Of a stretch of DNA of 64,000 nt, positions 26,909-37,000 are shown one piece after another. The notes beneath the pieces were generated by a model. The model saw nothing but the letters and a program-made list of their open reading frames with translations. It searched no databases and had not been told where the DNA came from. The position numbers and the translations under genes were made by a program. How positions within the stretch are numbered: the first letter of the stretch is position 1; each line of letters opens with the position of its first letter. The stretch lies in the NCBI RefSeq assembly GCF_008065115.1, contig NZ_CP042913.1, positions 656,338-720,337 on the forward strand, in the 5' to 3' direction. This DNA is from Bythopirellula goksoeyrii. GTDB taxonomy: Bacteria; Planctomycetota; Planctomycetia; Pirellulales; Lacipirellulaceae.

Positions 26909-27257
26909 TTCCAAAGCGATGCAAGTTTCAGCAATACTCTAGGGGAAGTGAAAGGAACGGGCATAATTCAGAGTGAGCTCGAATTGAAATTTCTGTTTGA
27001 ATTCCCGCAAATGCTTGAAGACTAGTAAGTTCTGGCTGCTAGGCCAAGATTATGGTCCTTGATTGTGCGCGTGCCAATGTTCAGCTTTTCTTTCATGATC
27101 GCACTTGCACTTTTGCATCTCTCTCCACCCATGGCTATACTCCACAAGCAGAATTACCACATCTGAAGTTTGGCTGTCTAGGTTCGCATATTCACGACCT
27201 GCGGCGCCACTGGTCCCTTGGGACAATGTTTTATCTTATCTAGGTTGAGGTTCCACA
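26909..27257. other. Intergenic, holds leader copy 2
   Basis: 349 bp, no gene apart from short frames without ribosome sites. Contains the second copy of the 76-bp leader-like repeat and ends with TGAGG about 10 bases before the next start. Confidence 0.55.
26973..27048 (+). repeat. Leader-like direct repeat, copy 2
   Basis: Diverged copy of 25961-26036; similarity continues for some 50 bp downstream (TTGT..GTGC..GTGC.AATG) but with gaps. Confidence 0.7.
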
Positions 27258-27659
27258 ATGTTCCGCACACTTACAATGACCCTATCGTCTGTGGTGGCAG
27301 TTATGAGCATCGGCATCACCGAAGCGGTCGACCAATTAATCCGCCATTCGGCAATCAACACTGCTACGGTCACTTCTCTTGGTCCGAACACAGGCTCAGG
27401 CAATCCTGTGGCGATTGTGATCGTTCCGGGAAGTCCAGAGGTGGCCGCCATGTTTGCGGGCGTCTCCGATCCCGCTACTGCTCCGACATTGTTGGTGGAG
27501 ACCATCGGGGTACCAGAGCCTGCATCTGCAGCAATGCTGATGACGGCAGGAGCTGTAGCCTGCAGGCTTCAGAGACGGTCCAGAGGAGCAGTAATGGACC
27601 CTCTTATTGCTTTGGCCTTCCGACTATCAGTAGGCTCACGAGTACCGCAAACGGGGTGA
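27258..27659 (+). CDS. Short PEP-CTERM-type secreted protein
   Basis: 133 residues. A signal-like N-terminus (FRTLTMTLSSVVAVMSIG) and a sorting-signal-like stretch VPEPASAAMLMTAGAVACRL followed by QRRSR, which matches the PEP-CTERM pattern (VPEPxS, hydrophobic helix, basic cluster) recognised by exosortase. The mature part is only about 65 residues and has no known domain. Unusually, 26 more residues follow the basic cluster; normal PEP-CTERM proteins stop there, so the frame may be a worn or truncated copy. No exosortase gene is in the window. Confidence 0.5.
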   Translation: MFRTLTMTLSSVVAVMSIGITEAVDQLIRHSAINTATVTSLGPNTGSGNPVAIVIVPGSPEVAAMFAGVSDPATAPTLLVETIGVPEPASAAMLMTAGAVACRLQRRSRGAVMDPLIALAFRLSVGSRVPQTG

Positions 27660-27846
27660 AAGTGTCGATTTCTGGCATTGAAACTGCTTGGATTTGGGAA
27701 AGCGGCGGATGCAAAAAGAAAGGCATATTAAGCCGGGTTTGATTTACACTTTAGTAAGCCATTAAGTGCAATAAAACTGAATCAATTCAATGTTGGTGCT
27801 ACGAGGGAAAGAACCATGAAGCTCGAATTGGCTGATGTTGTGCCCC

Positions 27847-30800
27847 CTATTCTTCTAATAGCTCAAAGCCTGGGTGCGCCGCGAAACGGGCATAGACAGT
27901 GGGGATCACTAGGCAGGTCAACAGCGTGCTGGTGATCAGCCCGCCGATCACCACGGTCGCCAATGGTCGCTGGATTTCTGCTCCGTCGCTTGTCGAGATT
28001 GCCATGGGCAGAAAGCCCAAACTGGCGACCATGGCAGTCATGAGTACGGGGCGGAGGCGGTCATTTGCTGCCATCAGTGCAGAAGTTTTGGAGTCGTAAC
28101 CTGCTTTGCGATGATTTTCAGCATCGCTGACCCAAACCAATCCGTTGAGTACGGCGACTCCGAAGAGGGCTATGAACCCAACCCCCGCCGCGATGCTGAA
28201 TGGCATGCCGCGCAGCATCAGCGCAAAGACACCTCCACTGGCAGCCATCGGGACGCAGAGGAAGATCAATGCTGCCAGGCGCACCGAGCGAAACGTGGTG
28301 TGCAGCAAGAGGAATATGACCAACAGTACAATGGGTGTGATCAAAAGCAGTCGTTGACTTGCGGACTGGAGGTTTTCAAAGTCCCCTCCCCACTTCAATT
28401 CGTAGTTGGGTGGCATCTCGACCTTGGTCTCAACAGAACGTTTGGCTTCGGCAACAAAGGTGGCCACGTCGCGGCCACGGACATTAGCAGACACGAAGGT
28501 GCGCCGTCGTCCGTTTTCGTGTTCCACTGTGGGAGGAGTTTGTTCCAGGCGAATGTCAGCGAGCTCGTCGAGAGGAACAGGCTTTCCCCCCGCTTCGGCG
28601 ACCGGCAATTGGCCGAGCATTTCCATTTTGTTTCGCCAACTCTCCGGTAGTCGCACACGAATGGGGAATCGCGCTCGATCTGTGAGAACTTCTCCCACAG
28701 GGTGTCCGCCAATTGCAGCAACGACATCCATCACTTCTGCCGCGTCGATTCCGTAGCGGGCAAGTGCCTCGCGCCGAGGTTCGATCGTTAGCGTTGCCAG
28801 CGTAGACTGGATGTCGGCTTTAACGTCCGCGGCACCAGGGATATCCCGGAGAACTCGTTCGATCTCCTTGGACTTGAGTGCCAAGGTTTCGAGGTCGTCG
28901 CCGTAGATCAGGATGGCGACGTCGGCTTTCACCCCTGCGACCAATTCATCCACACGCATTTCGATCGGTTGGGTAAATCCGAAGGCGACAGCCGGTACAT
29001 GGAGCGTGAGGACGGACTCCATTTCAGCAATCAACTCTTCCCGCGTTTTCTGCTGCGGCCATTGGTCGCGGGGGTTGAGCATGACCCACACGTCCGACTG
29101 ATGAACGCCCATCACGTCGTTGGCGATTTCGGGACGGCCAGTCTTGGTGAACACTGTTTTAATCTCGGGAAATTCGAGCAGATAGGTTTCGATCAGCTTC
29201 GCCATACTCTCGGCTCCTTCTAGCGATGCGCTGGGCAAGCGGACCGCTTCAACGAGGAGGTCTCCTTCATTGAGACGAGGCATGAACTCCGCTCCGAGAT
29301 TCAGGGCGATGGGAATGCTGATCACGAACACACAGAGGGCCGTCGTGGCGGTGGCTAGGGGGGTTTCGACTGCCAAGCGGACTAGGGGAAGATAGGCCTG
29401 CTTGATTAGTCTTAAAAACCAGACTTCCGTTTCGCGGGGCTTTTTTGGCAAAAACATTGAGGCTAAGGCAGGCATCAAGGTCATCGACAGCACAAGAGAA
29501 CCCAGTAAAGCGAAGAGCACCGTCAATGCCATAGGGCGGAAAAGTTTCCCTTCGGTCCCTTCCAGCAGGAGCACGGGTACATAGACGACAGCGATGATCA
29601 ACTCGCCGAACATGGTTGGCCCGCGAACCTCTATCGCAGCGTCGCGAATGACTGCCAAGCGGCTTTTCCCATCCGGATTGTGCGCCAGACGGCGGACGCA
29701 GTTTTCGACCATGATGACCGAGGAATCGACGATCAAGCCAAAGTCGATAGCACCGAGACTCATCAAGCTGGCAGAGATGCCAACAGCAAGCATCAAGTTG
29801 GAAGCGAACAGCATCGAAAGAGGAATTGCTAGGGCTACAATTAAGCCTGCCCTTAAACTGCCCAGCATGATGAGCAGCACGACCGCGACAAAGAGGCCAC
29901 CTTCAAGCAGATTTTGGGTTACTGTGTGGAGTGTCCTGCCGATCAAGTCCTCGCGATCGTAGATGACTTCCAAATGAACATCGCTGGGCAGCGTGGTACG
30001 GATCTCGTCAAGTCGTTCTTTGACTCTCGCCACGACGGTGCGCGAATTTTCACCAATCCGCATCATCACCATCGCTGTCACTGCTTCGCCGCGACCATCA
30101 CGGCTCACGGCACCTTGCCTGGGCATCGGAGCAATGGTCACATCGGCAACGTCCGACAACAAAAGTGGCGAACCTCCCTCAGTGCGACGGAGCACAATGT
30201 TGCGCAAGTCATCGACTCCCTTGAGCAGTGCTTGCCCACGGATAAAGCGTTGCTCGTCGTGATGTACTACGTAGCCGCCGCCAGCGTTGACGTTGCTTGC
30301 ATCGATACGCTTGTAGAGTTCGCTGAGGGTCAGATCATAGGCCATGAGCTGGTTGGGATCAGGTCGAACCTCGAAGGTCTTGAAGAAACCTCCCATCGTG
30401 TTGATTTCGGTTACGCCCTTAACCTCGCGCAGTCGAGGCGCAAGGTCCCACTCTAGCATCGTGCGCAATTCCATCGGCGAGCGGGTCTCGCTACGGACTT
30501 CGAATTGAAGGATTTCGCCAAGTGCCGTAGTCATGGGTCCTAGTTCAGGGGGTCCGTAGCCATCGGGGATTTGCGTGGCAGCTTGGGCGAGGCGTTGACT
30601 CACTTGCTGATTGGCAAAGTAAACATCCGTCCCATCGACGAACACAATCGTGATGACTGAGAGGCCGAACTTGGAGACACTGCGAACTTCTTCGACTTTT
30701 GGCAGTCCACCCATCGCCCATTCAATCGGATAGGTCACTTGCCGCTCGACTTCGACAGGAGGCAATGATCCTGCTTCGGTGATGATGGTGACCTGAGTGT

Positions 30801-30930
30801 TGGTCAGATCAGGTACGGCATCAATGGGCAAGAGCAGTGCGCTGCGCACTCCGGCACCTGCGACGAACAGTGCCAAAATGATCACTAGGAACCGATTCTC
30901 AAGGGAAAAAACAATTAGGCGTTTGAGCAT
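27847..30930 (-). CDS. Heavy-metal efflux RND transporter (CzcA/CusA family)
   Basis: 1027 residues. Inner-membrane proton-driven pump of the HME-RND family: first helix FLVIILALFVAGAGV, periplasmic domains, and GAIDFGLIVDSSVIMVEN in TM4, which keeps the Asp/Asp/Glu proton-relay positions of Czc-type (divalent Zn/Co/Cd) pumps, with SS where GA is usual. A second helix bundle (about 855-1010) ends normally. Start is 3 bp after the adaptor stop, so translation is coupled. Three methionine clusters for copper are not evident, favouring divalent metals over Cu/Ag. No outer-membrane factor (CzcC) lies next to it. Confidence 0.93.
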   Translation of the reverse strand: MLKRLIVFSLENRFLVIILALFVAGAGVRSALLLPIDAVPDLTNTQVTIITEAGSLPPVEVERQVTYPIEWAMGGLPKVEEVRSVSKFGLSVITIVFVDGTDVYFANQQVSQRLAQAATQIPDGYGPPELGPMTTALGEILQFEVRSETRSPMELRTMLEWDLAPRLREVKGVTEINTMGGFFKTFEVRPDPNQLMAYDLTLSELYKRIDASNVNAGGGYVVHHDEQRFIRGQALLKGVDDLRNIVLRRTEGGSPLLLSDVADVTIAPMPRQGAVSRDGRGEAVTAMVMMRIGENSRTVVARVKERLDEIRTTLPSDVHLEVIYDREDLIGRTLHTVTQNLLEGGLFVAVVLLIMLGSLRAGLIVALAIPLSMLFASNLMLAVGISASLMSLGAIDFGLIVDSSVIMVENCVRRLAHNPDGKSRLAVIRDAAIEVRGPTMFGELIIAVVYVPVLLLEGTEGKLFRPMALTVLFALLGSLVLSMTLMPALASMFLPKKPRETEVWFLRLIKQAYLPLVRLAVETPLATATTALCVFVISIPIALNLGAEFMPRLNEGDLLVEAVRLPSASLEGAESMAKLIETYLLEFPEIKTVFTKTGRPEIANDVMGVHQSDVWVMLNPRDQWPQQKTREELIAEMESVLTLHVPAVAFGFTQPIEMRVDELVAGVKADVAILIYGDDLETLALKSKEIERVLRDIPGAADVKADIQSTLATLTIEPRREALARYGIDAAEVMDVVAAIGGHPVGEVLTDRARFPIRVRLPESWRNKMEMLGQLPVAEAGGKPVPLDELADIRLEQTPPTVEHENGRRRTFVSANVRGRDVATFVAEAKRSVETKVEMPPNYELKWGGDFENLQSASQRLLLITPIVLLVIFLLLHTTFRSVRLAALIFLCVPMAASGGVFALMLRGMPFSIAAGVGFIALFGVAVLNGLVWVSDAENHRKAGYDSKTSALMAANDRLRPVLMTAMVASLGFLPMAISTSDGAEIQRPLATVVIGGLITSTLLTCLVIPTVYARFAAHPGFELLEE

Positions 30931-30933
30931 CGT

Positions 30934-32382
30934 TCACTCCTCCCCTTCCAGCAGAAGTTCGCTTTTCAGGACGAAAGCACCTGCGACAACAGCTTGTTGA
31001 CCCTCACGGACGCCCGAGAGAACCTCGACCAAGTCGACCGATCGCGCGCCGATTTCAACGGCAACCGGTCGGTATCCGCCGTTCTCCTCGATGAAAACGC
31101 TCGGAACGCCCCCGAGATCAACGACTGCAGATTCGGGCACGACGAGTGTATTGGAGGCAATGCCTATCGGGACTTCGACCCGTGCAAATAGGCCGGGGCG
31201 GTACTTATCCGAGTTGTTGTAGATGGTCGCCACCAACGGTATGGCACCCGAGGCTGGGTCCACTTCGCGGCCCACGAAATAGACGGTTGCCGACAGTCGC
31301 TCATCCTCAGTGGCTGATGTCGTGACTGTGACCGGATCTCCTTCTTTCAGTTGCATTGCGATCCAGTCGCGATTCCTAACATCGGCCTTCACCCATAGCT
31401 GTGAAGTATCGGCTACGATGAATAGCTCGCTCCCAGCATTGACGCGTTCGGTCGTAGAGTAGGCTTTTCGTTCTATGGTGCCACTAATGGGAGAACGGAT
31501 GGCAAGTCGCGCCAGATCTGTTTGATGTGCATTGGCGACAGGGGTCAATTCCAGACTTTGGTTCGTACCAAGCAGTGTGACGAGTTGTTGACGGGCAACA
31601 AGAAGGCTCCGCTCGGCAGACTGTTCCGCTGCTTCAGCCTGCTTGTAAGCCTGCCGAGTTGTGAATAGGGAGTGATCCAAGGCCGCCTCTAGTTCAGCAC
31701 GGGCCTGTTGTAGTTCGCTCTGGCGCTCGTGTTGGACTCGGCCACTGATTGCCCCGGTATCGCGGATGCTGTTGACAGATTGAGCGAGTCGGTTTGCCAG
31801 GATGGCTTTGCTGTACTTCGTGAGCAGCTCACCGCCGTAGGTGCCCAACGTTGCTTGCTGGAGTTGCGCTTCGATTCTTTCGATAGACTCACCTTTGGCG
31901 ATCGAAGCAGCGAGATTTTCCACACCATGGTAGATTCTCAAATGGCGATCACGGGCTGTCTTGGCCAGATCATGTTCTGCAGTGCGAGTCATTACTTCGC
32001 TCCTCGCGGCTCCCACTGCGGGACTCCGCAGCACGGCAATGGTTTGGCCGGCTGAAACGACATCGCCCGGTTTCACGAGGACCTCTTCAATCACGCCGTC
32101 TGTTGCTGCTCGCACAGCAACGTGTCGGGTGTCGTCATAAGCTAAACGCGCCGGAAGCGTGCGCACCAACGGAAGATCGCCACGCTTGACTGTTTGCGTT
32201 TTGATCCCAGCGGCAAGACGCTTTTCCTGTGGCATGCGAACGAAAGGAATCGCTTCAGCAGGTGCCACGACCTCGGAAGTCTCATTCTCAGTTGATGCGG
32301 GCCAATACTGTTGAAGTAGCCAAGTGGTGATCAGGACGGCACTTAGCGCAAATAGGGCGCTCGTTAATCTGGTGCGATTCAT
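30934..32382 (-). CDS. RND efflux periplasmic adaptor (membrane fusion protein)
   Basis: 482 residues. N-terminal membrane anchor (LTSALFALSAVLITTWLLQQ), then barrel-sandwich halves (VAVRAATDGVIEEVLVKPGD and LAIRSPISGTIERKAYSTTE) flanking an alpha-hairpin coiled coil (about 130-265, LQQARAELEAALDH), then beta-barrel and membrane-proximal domains (LWVKADVRNRDW, YRPGLFARVEVPIG). This is the CusB/CzcB family; it links the pump to an outer-membrane channel. Directly upstream of the pump gene, same operon. Confidence 0.92.
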   Translation of the reverse strand: MNRTRLTSALFALSAVLITTWLLQQYWPASTENETSEVVAPAEAIPFVRMPQEKRLAAGIKTQTVKRGDLPLVRTLPARLAYDDTRHVAVRAATDGVIEEVLVKPGDVVSAGQTIAVLRSPAVGAARSEVMTRTAEHDLAKTARDRHLRIYHGVENLAASIAKGESIERIEAQLQQATLGTYGGELLTKYSKAILANRLAQSVNSIRDTGAISGRVQHERQSELQQARAELEAALDHSLFTTRQAYKQAEAAEQSAERSLLVARQQLVTLLGTNQSLELTPVANAHQTDLARLAIRSPISGTIERKAYSTTERVNAGSELFIVADTSQLWVKADVRNRDWIAMQLKEGDPVTVTTSATEDERLSATVYFVGREVDPASGAIPLVATIYNNSDKYRPGLFARVEVPIGIASNTLVVPESAVVDLGGVPSVFIEENGGYRPVAVEIGARSVDLVEVLSGVREGQQAVVAGAFVLKSELLLEGEE

Positions 32383-32484
32383 TGTAGTTGCTTGTGTTTG
32401 GAGATTTCGTCATGACAAGCAAAACGCTTGTCAAGGGAACGAGTTCGAGAAAACAGTGCTCGAACACGGGAGGACGAAATACAC

Positions 32485-32913
32485 TTAGCAGCGCACTACG
32501 CAAAGCAGCGCGCATAGGCGCACCGATGGCCGGAGAGAAGAAAACAGTTGGTCCAGTTCTTTAACTCGATAGGCTGGAGAACTGATGCCCTCTGCAAGTT
32601 CGCAAGTGTGAAACAGTGTCCGACCAAGAGGGTTAGCAGCGAGTTTCTCGCCATATGCGGTAGTAGAACCACTGGTGGTGAGACATACAACGCTTACCTC
32701 AGAGGAATCCGAGTTGTTTTCCGATCCCTCACTCTGATTCAACTCACGCGGAGAGACGAAGTGCCAATGCAATTCCTCTTCAATGGGCGGCGAGGCGGCA
32801 TGTCGCTTGCCAACGTGCTCTGCCAAGCTGGTCAGGGATTCGAAACTCTCATGATTGTGCAGCATAGGCAGAGGAACTTGCAGCAATGAAATGCAAGTTA
32901 ACAACGCCGTCAT
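32485..32913 (-). CDS. Small secreted His-rich protein of the metal-efflux operon
   Basis: 142 residues from ATG at 32913; an in-frame start 16 codons upstream gives a poor signal sequence. Hydrophobic start TALLTCISLLQVPLPM, then His-rich segment LHNHESFESL, HVGKRHAAS and EELHWHFVSP, followed by a Ser/Glu-rich linker. His-pairs suggest metal binding in the periplasm. It lies 102 bp upstream of the adaptor on the same strand, so it probably belongs to the efflux operon as a metal sensor or chaperone; function is inference from position and composition. Confidence 0.6.
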   Translation of the reverse strand: MTALLTCISLLQVPLPMLHNHESFESLTSLAEHVGKRHAASPPIEEELHWHFVSPRELNQSEGSENNSDSSEVSVVCLTTSGSTTAYGEKLAANPLGRTLFHTCELAEGISSPAYRVKELDQLFSSLRPSVRLCALLCVVRC

Positions 32914-33204
32914 GTACCTGCCGCAAACCACCTCAGAGTAATGAATTCGTTGCCGACGCACTTTAGTTTCCGATCGATTACTGAATCACAGCGCTGGGGA
33001 TTGCTACAGAGAATATACTGTGACCCCTAGTTTACATTCGTCATGGCGAACTAGCCAAGTTGAATCGTATTATTGTATTGGATTCAGTGGAGGATTCAGA
33101 TCTCAAGGCAATGAGATTGTGTCTCAATTTGATTAATCGAAGTTTGATTCGCATGTTGCAAAGGAGACCTGCGACGGTTGAATATCCTATGAAAGACGAA
33201 TGGA

Positions 33205-33885
33205 TCACTCCCCAAACATCCGCTTCTCCACCGGCGATACCTTGCCGACGACGCGATTCTTGAGCGTCTCTCGCCATGATGCTGAGAGGTCTGGACAGTT
33301 TGCCAGCAGCAAGTCATCTTCGGTGCTCCTCGGTTTGGCGTACATCACGCTGCTGGCCCAGGCGACGGTGAAGTCGTGGTTGCGCTCGACGAGTTCGACC
33401 GGGTTGCCCGCTTCGATCGTGCCTTCTTCGAGAACACGGTAGTACCAACCGCTTCGCCCATTGCGCTGCACCTGCTTAGCCAAGTCCGGCATGTTCCAGC
33501 GCCGTGAGAGCTTCCAGCAGGGTTGACGCGGTTGGGAGATCTGCAGCAAGCAATCGCCGATGCGGACGATGTCGCCGATGTGGCATTCGGTTTCCTCAAG
33601 TCCGCTGATGGTGAGGTTCTCACCGAAGCCTCCTGGGGAAAAATCCACAGAAGGGATCTCCGCATTCCATACTGCATAGTGTTCGAAGGCATAGGCGAGG
33701 ACCGCTTTTTCAGTGCCGCCATGGTGGACGAGGTCAGCTTGCTGGTCACCAGTCAGATTGGTTTGGCTCACAAACACTGGCCCTTCAACGAGGTGCTTAT
33801 CGATCCCCGACGACCAGGGCTTAGTTGATTGTCCGTCGTACTCGCGAGGTCGACCGATTTGGATGGATGACAGGAATGGTTGCAT
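33205..33885 (-). CDS. MOSC-domain protein (YiiM-like)
   Basis: 226 residues. MOSC domain (molybdenum-cofactor sulfurase C-terminal fold) with VHHGGTEKAVLAYAFEHY, FGENLTISGL and ISQPRQPCWKLSRRW, whose Cys is the conserved MOSC cysteine. The C-terminal 3-alpha segment (ASSVMYAKPRSTEDDLLLAN) fits YiiM, which with molybdenum cofactor reduces N-hydroxylated bases. Monocistronic; no molybdopterin genes nearby. Confidence 0.85.
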   Translation of the reverse strand: MQPFLSSIQIGRPREYDGQSTKPWSSGIDKHLVEGPVFVSQTNLTGDQQADLVHHGGTEKAVLAYAFEHYAVWNAEIPSVDFSPGGFGENLTISGLEETECHIGDIVRIGDCLLQISQPRQPCWKLSRRWNMPDLAKQVQRNGRSGWYYRVLEEGTIEAGNPVELVERNHDFTVAWASSVMYAKPRSTEDDLLLANCPDLSASWRETLKNRVVGKVSPVEKRMFGE

Positions 33886-33919
33886 TTTCCTTTGGCTCTA
33901 TTTGCAGAAGAAGGGGATC

Positions 33920-33986
33920 TTAACGCAGAGGTCGCGGAGGCGCAGAGAGGAGATAAAGAAGTTTTTCTCTGCGCACTCTGCGCTTT
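33920..33986. repeat. Dispersed hairpin repeat, family A copy 7
   Basis: Left arm TTAACGCAGAGGTCGCGGAG then GCGCAGAGAG, right arm TTCTCTGCGCACTCTGCGCTTT. A short copy lying between the MOSC and channel genes. Confidence 0.75.
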
Positions 33987-34051
33987 ATCATTTCATTGAT
34001 GTCGCTGGGGTGCCGCGTGCTGCGTTGTGGAAGGGTTAGGAAATATGCACG

Positions 34052-37000
34052 TTACTTTTCGCGCGACTTGCTGCTGGAGCTTTCGGCGGCTTTGCCGTTG
34101 GTTTGGCCACTTGCCGTAGTTGCACTCCCCTGCTGGTGCCAATCGGTCGGCAGGCTGCGGATGTGGAGGTCTCGCTGAGGGAAGGAGATCTCCAGGCCGG
34201 CGGCTTTGAACTTCCTATCGATGGCGGAATGTAGTTCATGGATCGCGTGCCAGCGCTGTTCCAAATTAGAAACAAAGGCAAAGAGTTGCAAATTGAGTGC
34301 ACTGTCGCCGAAGCCGAAGAATACAGCTAGTGGCTCGGGTTCTTTGAGGACCATGGGATGTTCGACCGCTGTTTCTTTCAGTAGCTTGCAAGCGAGTTCG
34401 GTGTCGCTGCCGTAGGCCACGCCGACTAGGATATTCACGCGAATCGTCATGTCGTTGAGCGTCCAGTTCAGCAGCCGCTGGGTGACGAAATCTTTGTTAG
34501 GAACGATGAACTCTTTGCGTTCCCAGTCGACCAGCGTCGTGGCTCGCATGCGGATGCGGCTCACCGTGCCGGTTTTGTCGTCGAGCGTGACGATGTCGCC
34601 GACGCGGATTGGTCGCTCAAAGAGCAAGATGATACCTGAGACAAAATTGGCAAAGATTTCCTGAAGGCCGAATCCCAAGCCAACACCCATGGCGGCGACA
34701 AGCCATTGAATGCTGCTCCCATCGAAACCGAGCGATAGGTAGGCTAGCACCATCGCTATGGCGACCAAGGTATAGCGGCAGATACTCGTGACGGCATAGC
34801 GCGCGCCGGAATCCATGGGTAAGTGTTGCAGAACAGCGAATTCTAAGAGGGCAGGTACATTGCGGACGATCACGAACGAGGCTGCGACGACGATCAGGAA
34901 GCGAATGACATTTCCCCATGTGAACAATTCGCCGAATAGACTAGTAGAGACAGGGCTAGCGGCAGCGTAGGATATCGCGGGAAGGAGGTCTTGCCAGATG
35001 AACCAAGCTAATAATATTCCCGCCAGTACCAATACACTCACAATGAGGTTGTTGGTTTGCTCTCCCAAAGCCACAAGGTCCACTTCGTCTTCTAGCGGGT
35101 CGACCGGTGGTGGGGCCTCTCCTGCGGAGTCGGGTGCCGCCTCAGCTGCGGCGAGGGCTGCGGCCCTTTTCTGCCGGGCTTGTTCTCTAGCCAGTCGTCG
35201 GCGGTTGAGTAGGATCCAACGTTTCGTGAGCGCTCCCAGCACCAACAGCGAAAGAATCACTGCTGCCGATTGCAGCAAGCGGAGTGAGATTTGCTGGGCT
35301 GTGTAGTAGTAACCGATGACGGCAAGTATTGCCAACAACAGTGGCAGAGCAGCAACAACCGGCGCCCACAGATTGTAGAAGAAACCCGATCTTGTGTTCG
35401 TCCTTTTTACTAGAACTTGTTTGAAAGGGCTACTGGAAGCGAGCAACATACGATAGAAGCAGAGAGTCATGAAAAGCATGATGGCGACAAAGCAGGCGCG
35501 GCCGAGTGTCGAGCTCCAAAGTTTCTCCACATTCTGCGTCTCCAGCCCCGTGAGCCAAAGTGTCAAGGGAATGCCCACCCAAATGAGCCCACGGATCATG
35601 CGCCGAATCTGACTCAAACAGGCGTGCGGCCAGTCGAAGTGGGCGTCTGCCAGACCCCCCGAACGGCAAAGGTGCCTGAGAAATTCCAGGAGCAACAGGC
35701 AGACAGCAGTGAACTTGAGCGCCACCGAAAGTGCACGCACGAATTCCGATTCATTCAGTGGGCTGTCGATCCACCAGCCAATGAATCCCAATAAGGTCGG
35801 CCAGGGAAGTGCCAGCAATAGCGTAATCCAGATTGCTTCGAACGTGGGCCAGATCTTTGTGCAAGTGCGCTTGGCCGATTGTTCACCAATTTCACGTAGC
35901 CGGACGCGCATCTGGCGGTGGTAGTACAGTGAAACCAGCAGCACCAAGGCAAATAATCCGACTACTGTGGGAGACTTGCCCGAATGTTTCCAGAAGGTGG
36001 CGACCACATCCCGCCAACTGCTCGGATCAAGGCTCCAGGCAAGTGCCCCAGCCATGGGTTTCAAGTCGGACAAGCTAGGGATAGTACAGCTGCGAATCCA
36101 CAGCACATTCGCGGCGATAAACTCTTGATACTCCTGGGTCGTGCGTTTGAGTTCCCCTTGCATTGCGGTGAGATTATTTAGCTTCTCAACATACTTTGCA
36201 TAGTTGTCGATCGTGGAGTCGAGAATTGTGCGTTGCGACTCAAGCAGAGTGCGAACCTCTTGTTCAGCAGCATCATGCTGATCCGCAGGAACGTTCTCCA
36301 ATACTTGGGAGACACGCTCGTCGAGGTCGGCATCTTCGGCCGCATTGCGCTCCTCGAGCATTTCGTACTGCGAATAGATGGCGTCTGATTGTTCCGATCC
36401 GCGTAGCGCGATTTCTCGGGCAATGCCTTGCGTATCGGGCAACTGCTCCTGTTGTTGTCGCAGTTGTTGTCCACTGGCTTCGGTGCGACCAGCCGCTGCG
36501 ATACGTTCTTCGCTGAGTTTCTTAGCGTTGGAGACTTTTTCAAGGAGTTCATCGGTTGCTTCAAGTTTTTGATCCAGCTTGGCGATCTTGTTGACTATTT
36601 CTGCCTGATCCTTCGCAAGGGCAGCATTGGAGTTGGCAAGTTCAGCAATCGCCTCGGGCCGTTTTACGGCGGCAGCACTCGCAGCTGCTGATGCCTGTTG
36701 ATTGGCTTCGGTCAGCCGACTCTGATTTACGATCTCGCGGAGTGTTGCGAGATATTTCTCGTCTTGCGCCAACTTTTTAGCACGATAGTCACGGCGAATC
36801 TGTGCCAAGTCGCCGCTCATCGCATAGTACTCTCGCGTTTTCTTGATCGTTTCCAGGGTTGCGCTCAGGGCCGCTCTTTCGGCTTGCAGATAAGTCAGTC
36901 TGGCCCCAGTGACGGCATCCGTTGTTTCTTTTTCCTTTGCTTGATCGAGTTGCTTGGAGATGTCGTCCAGTTTCGCTTGAGTGTTGGCAATTTGTTTAGG

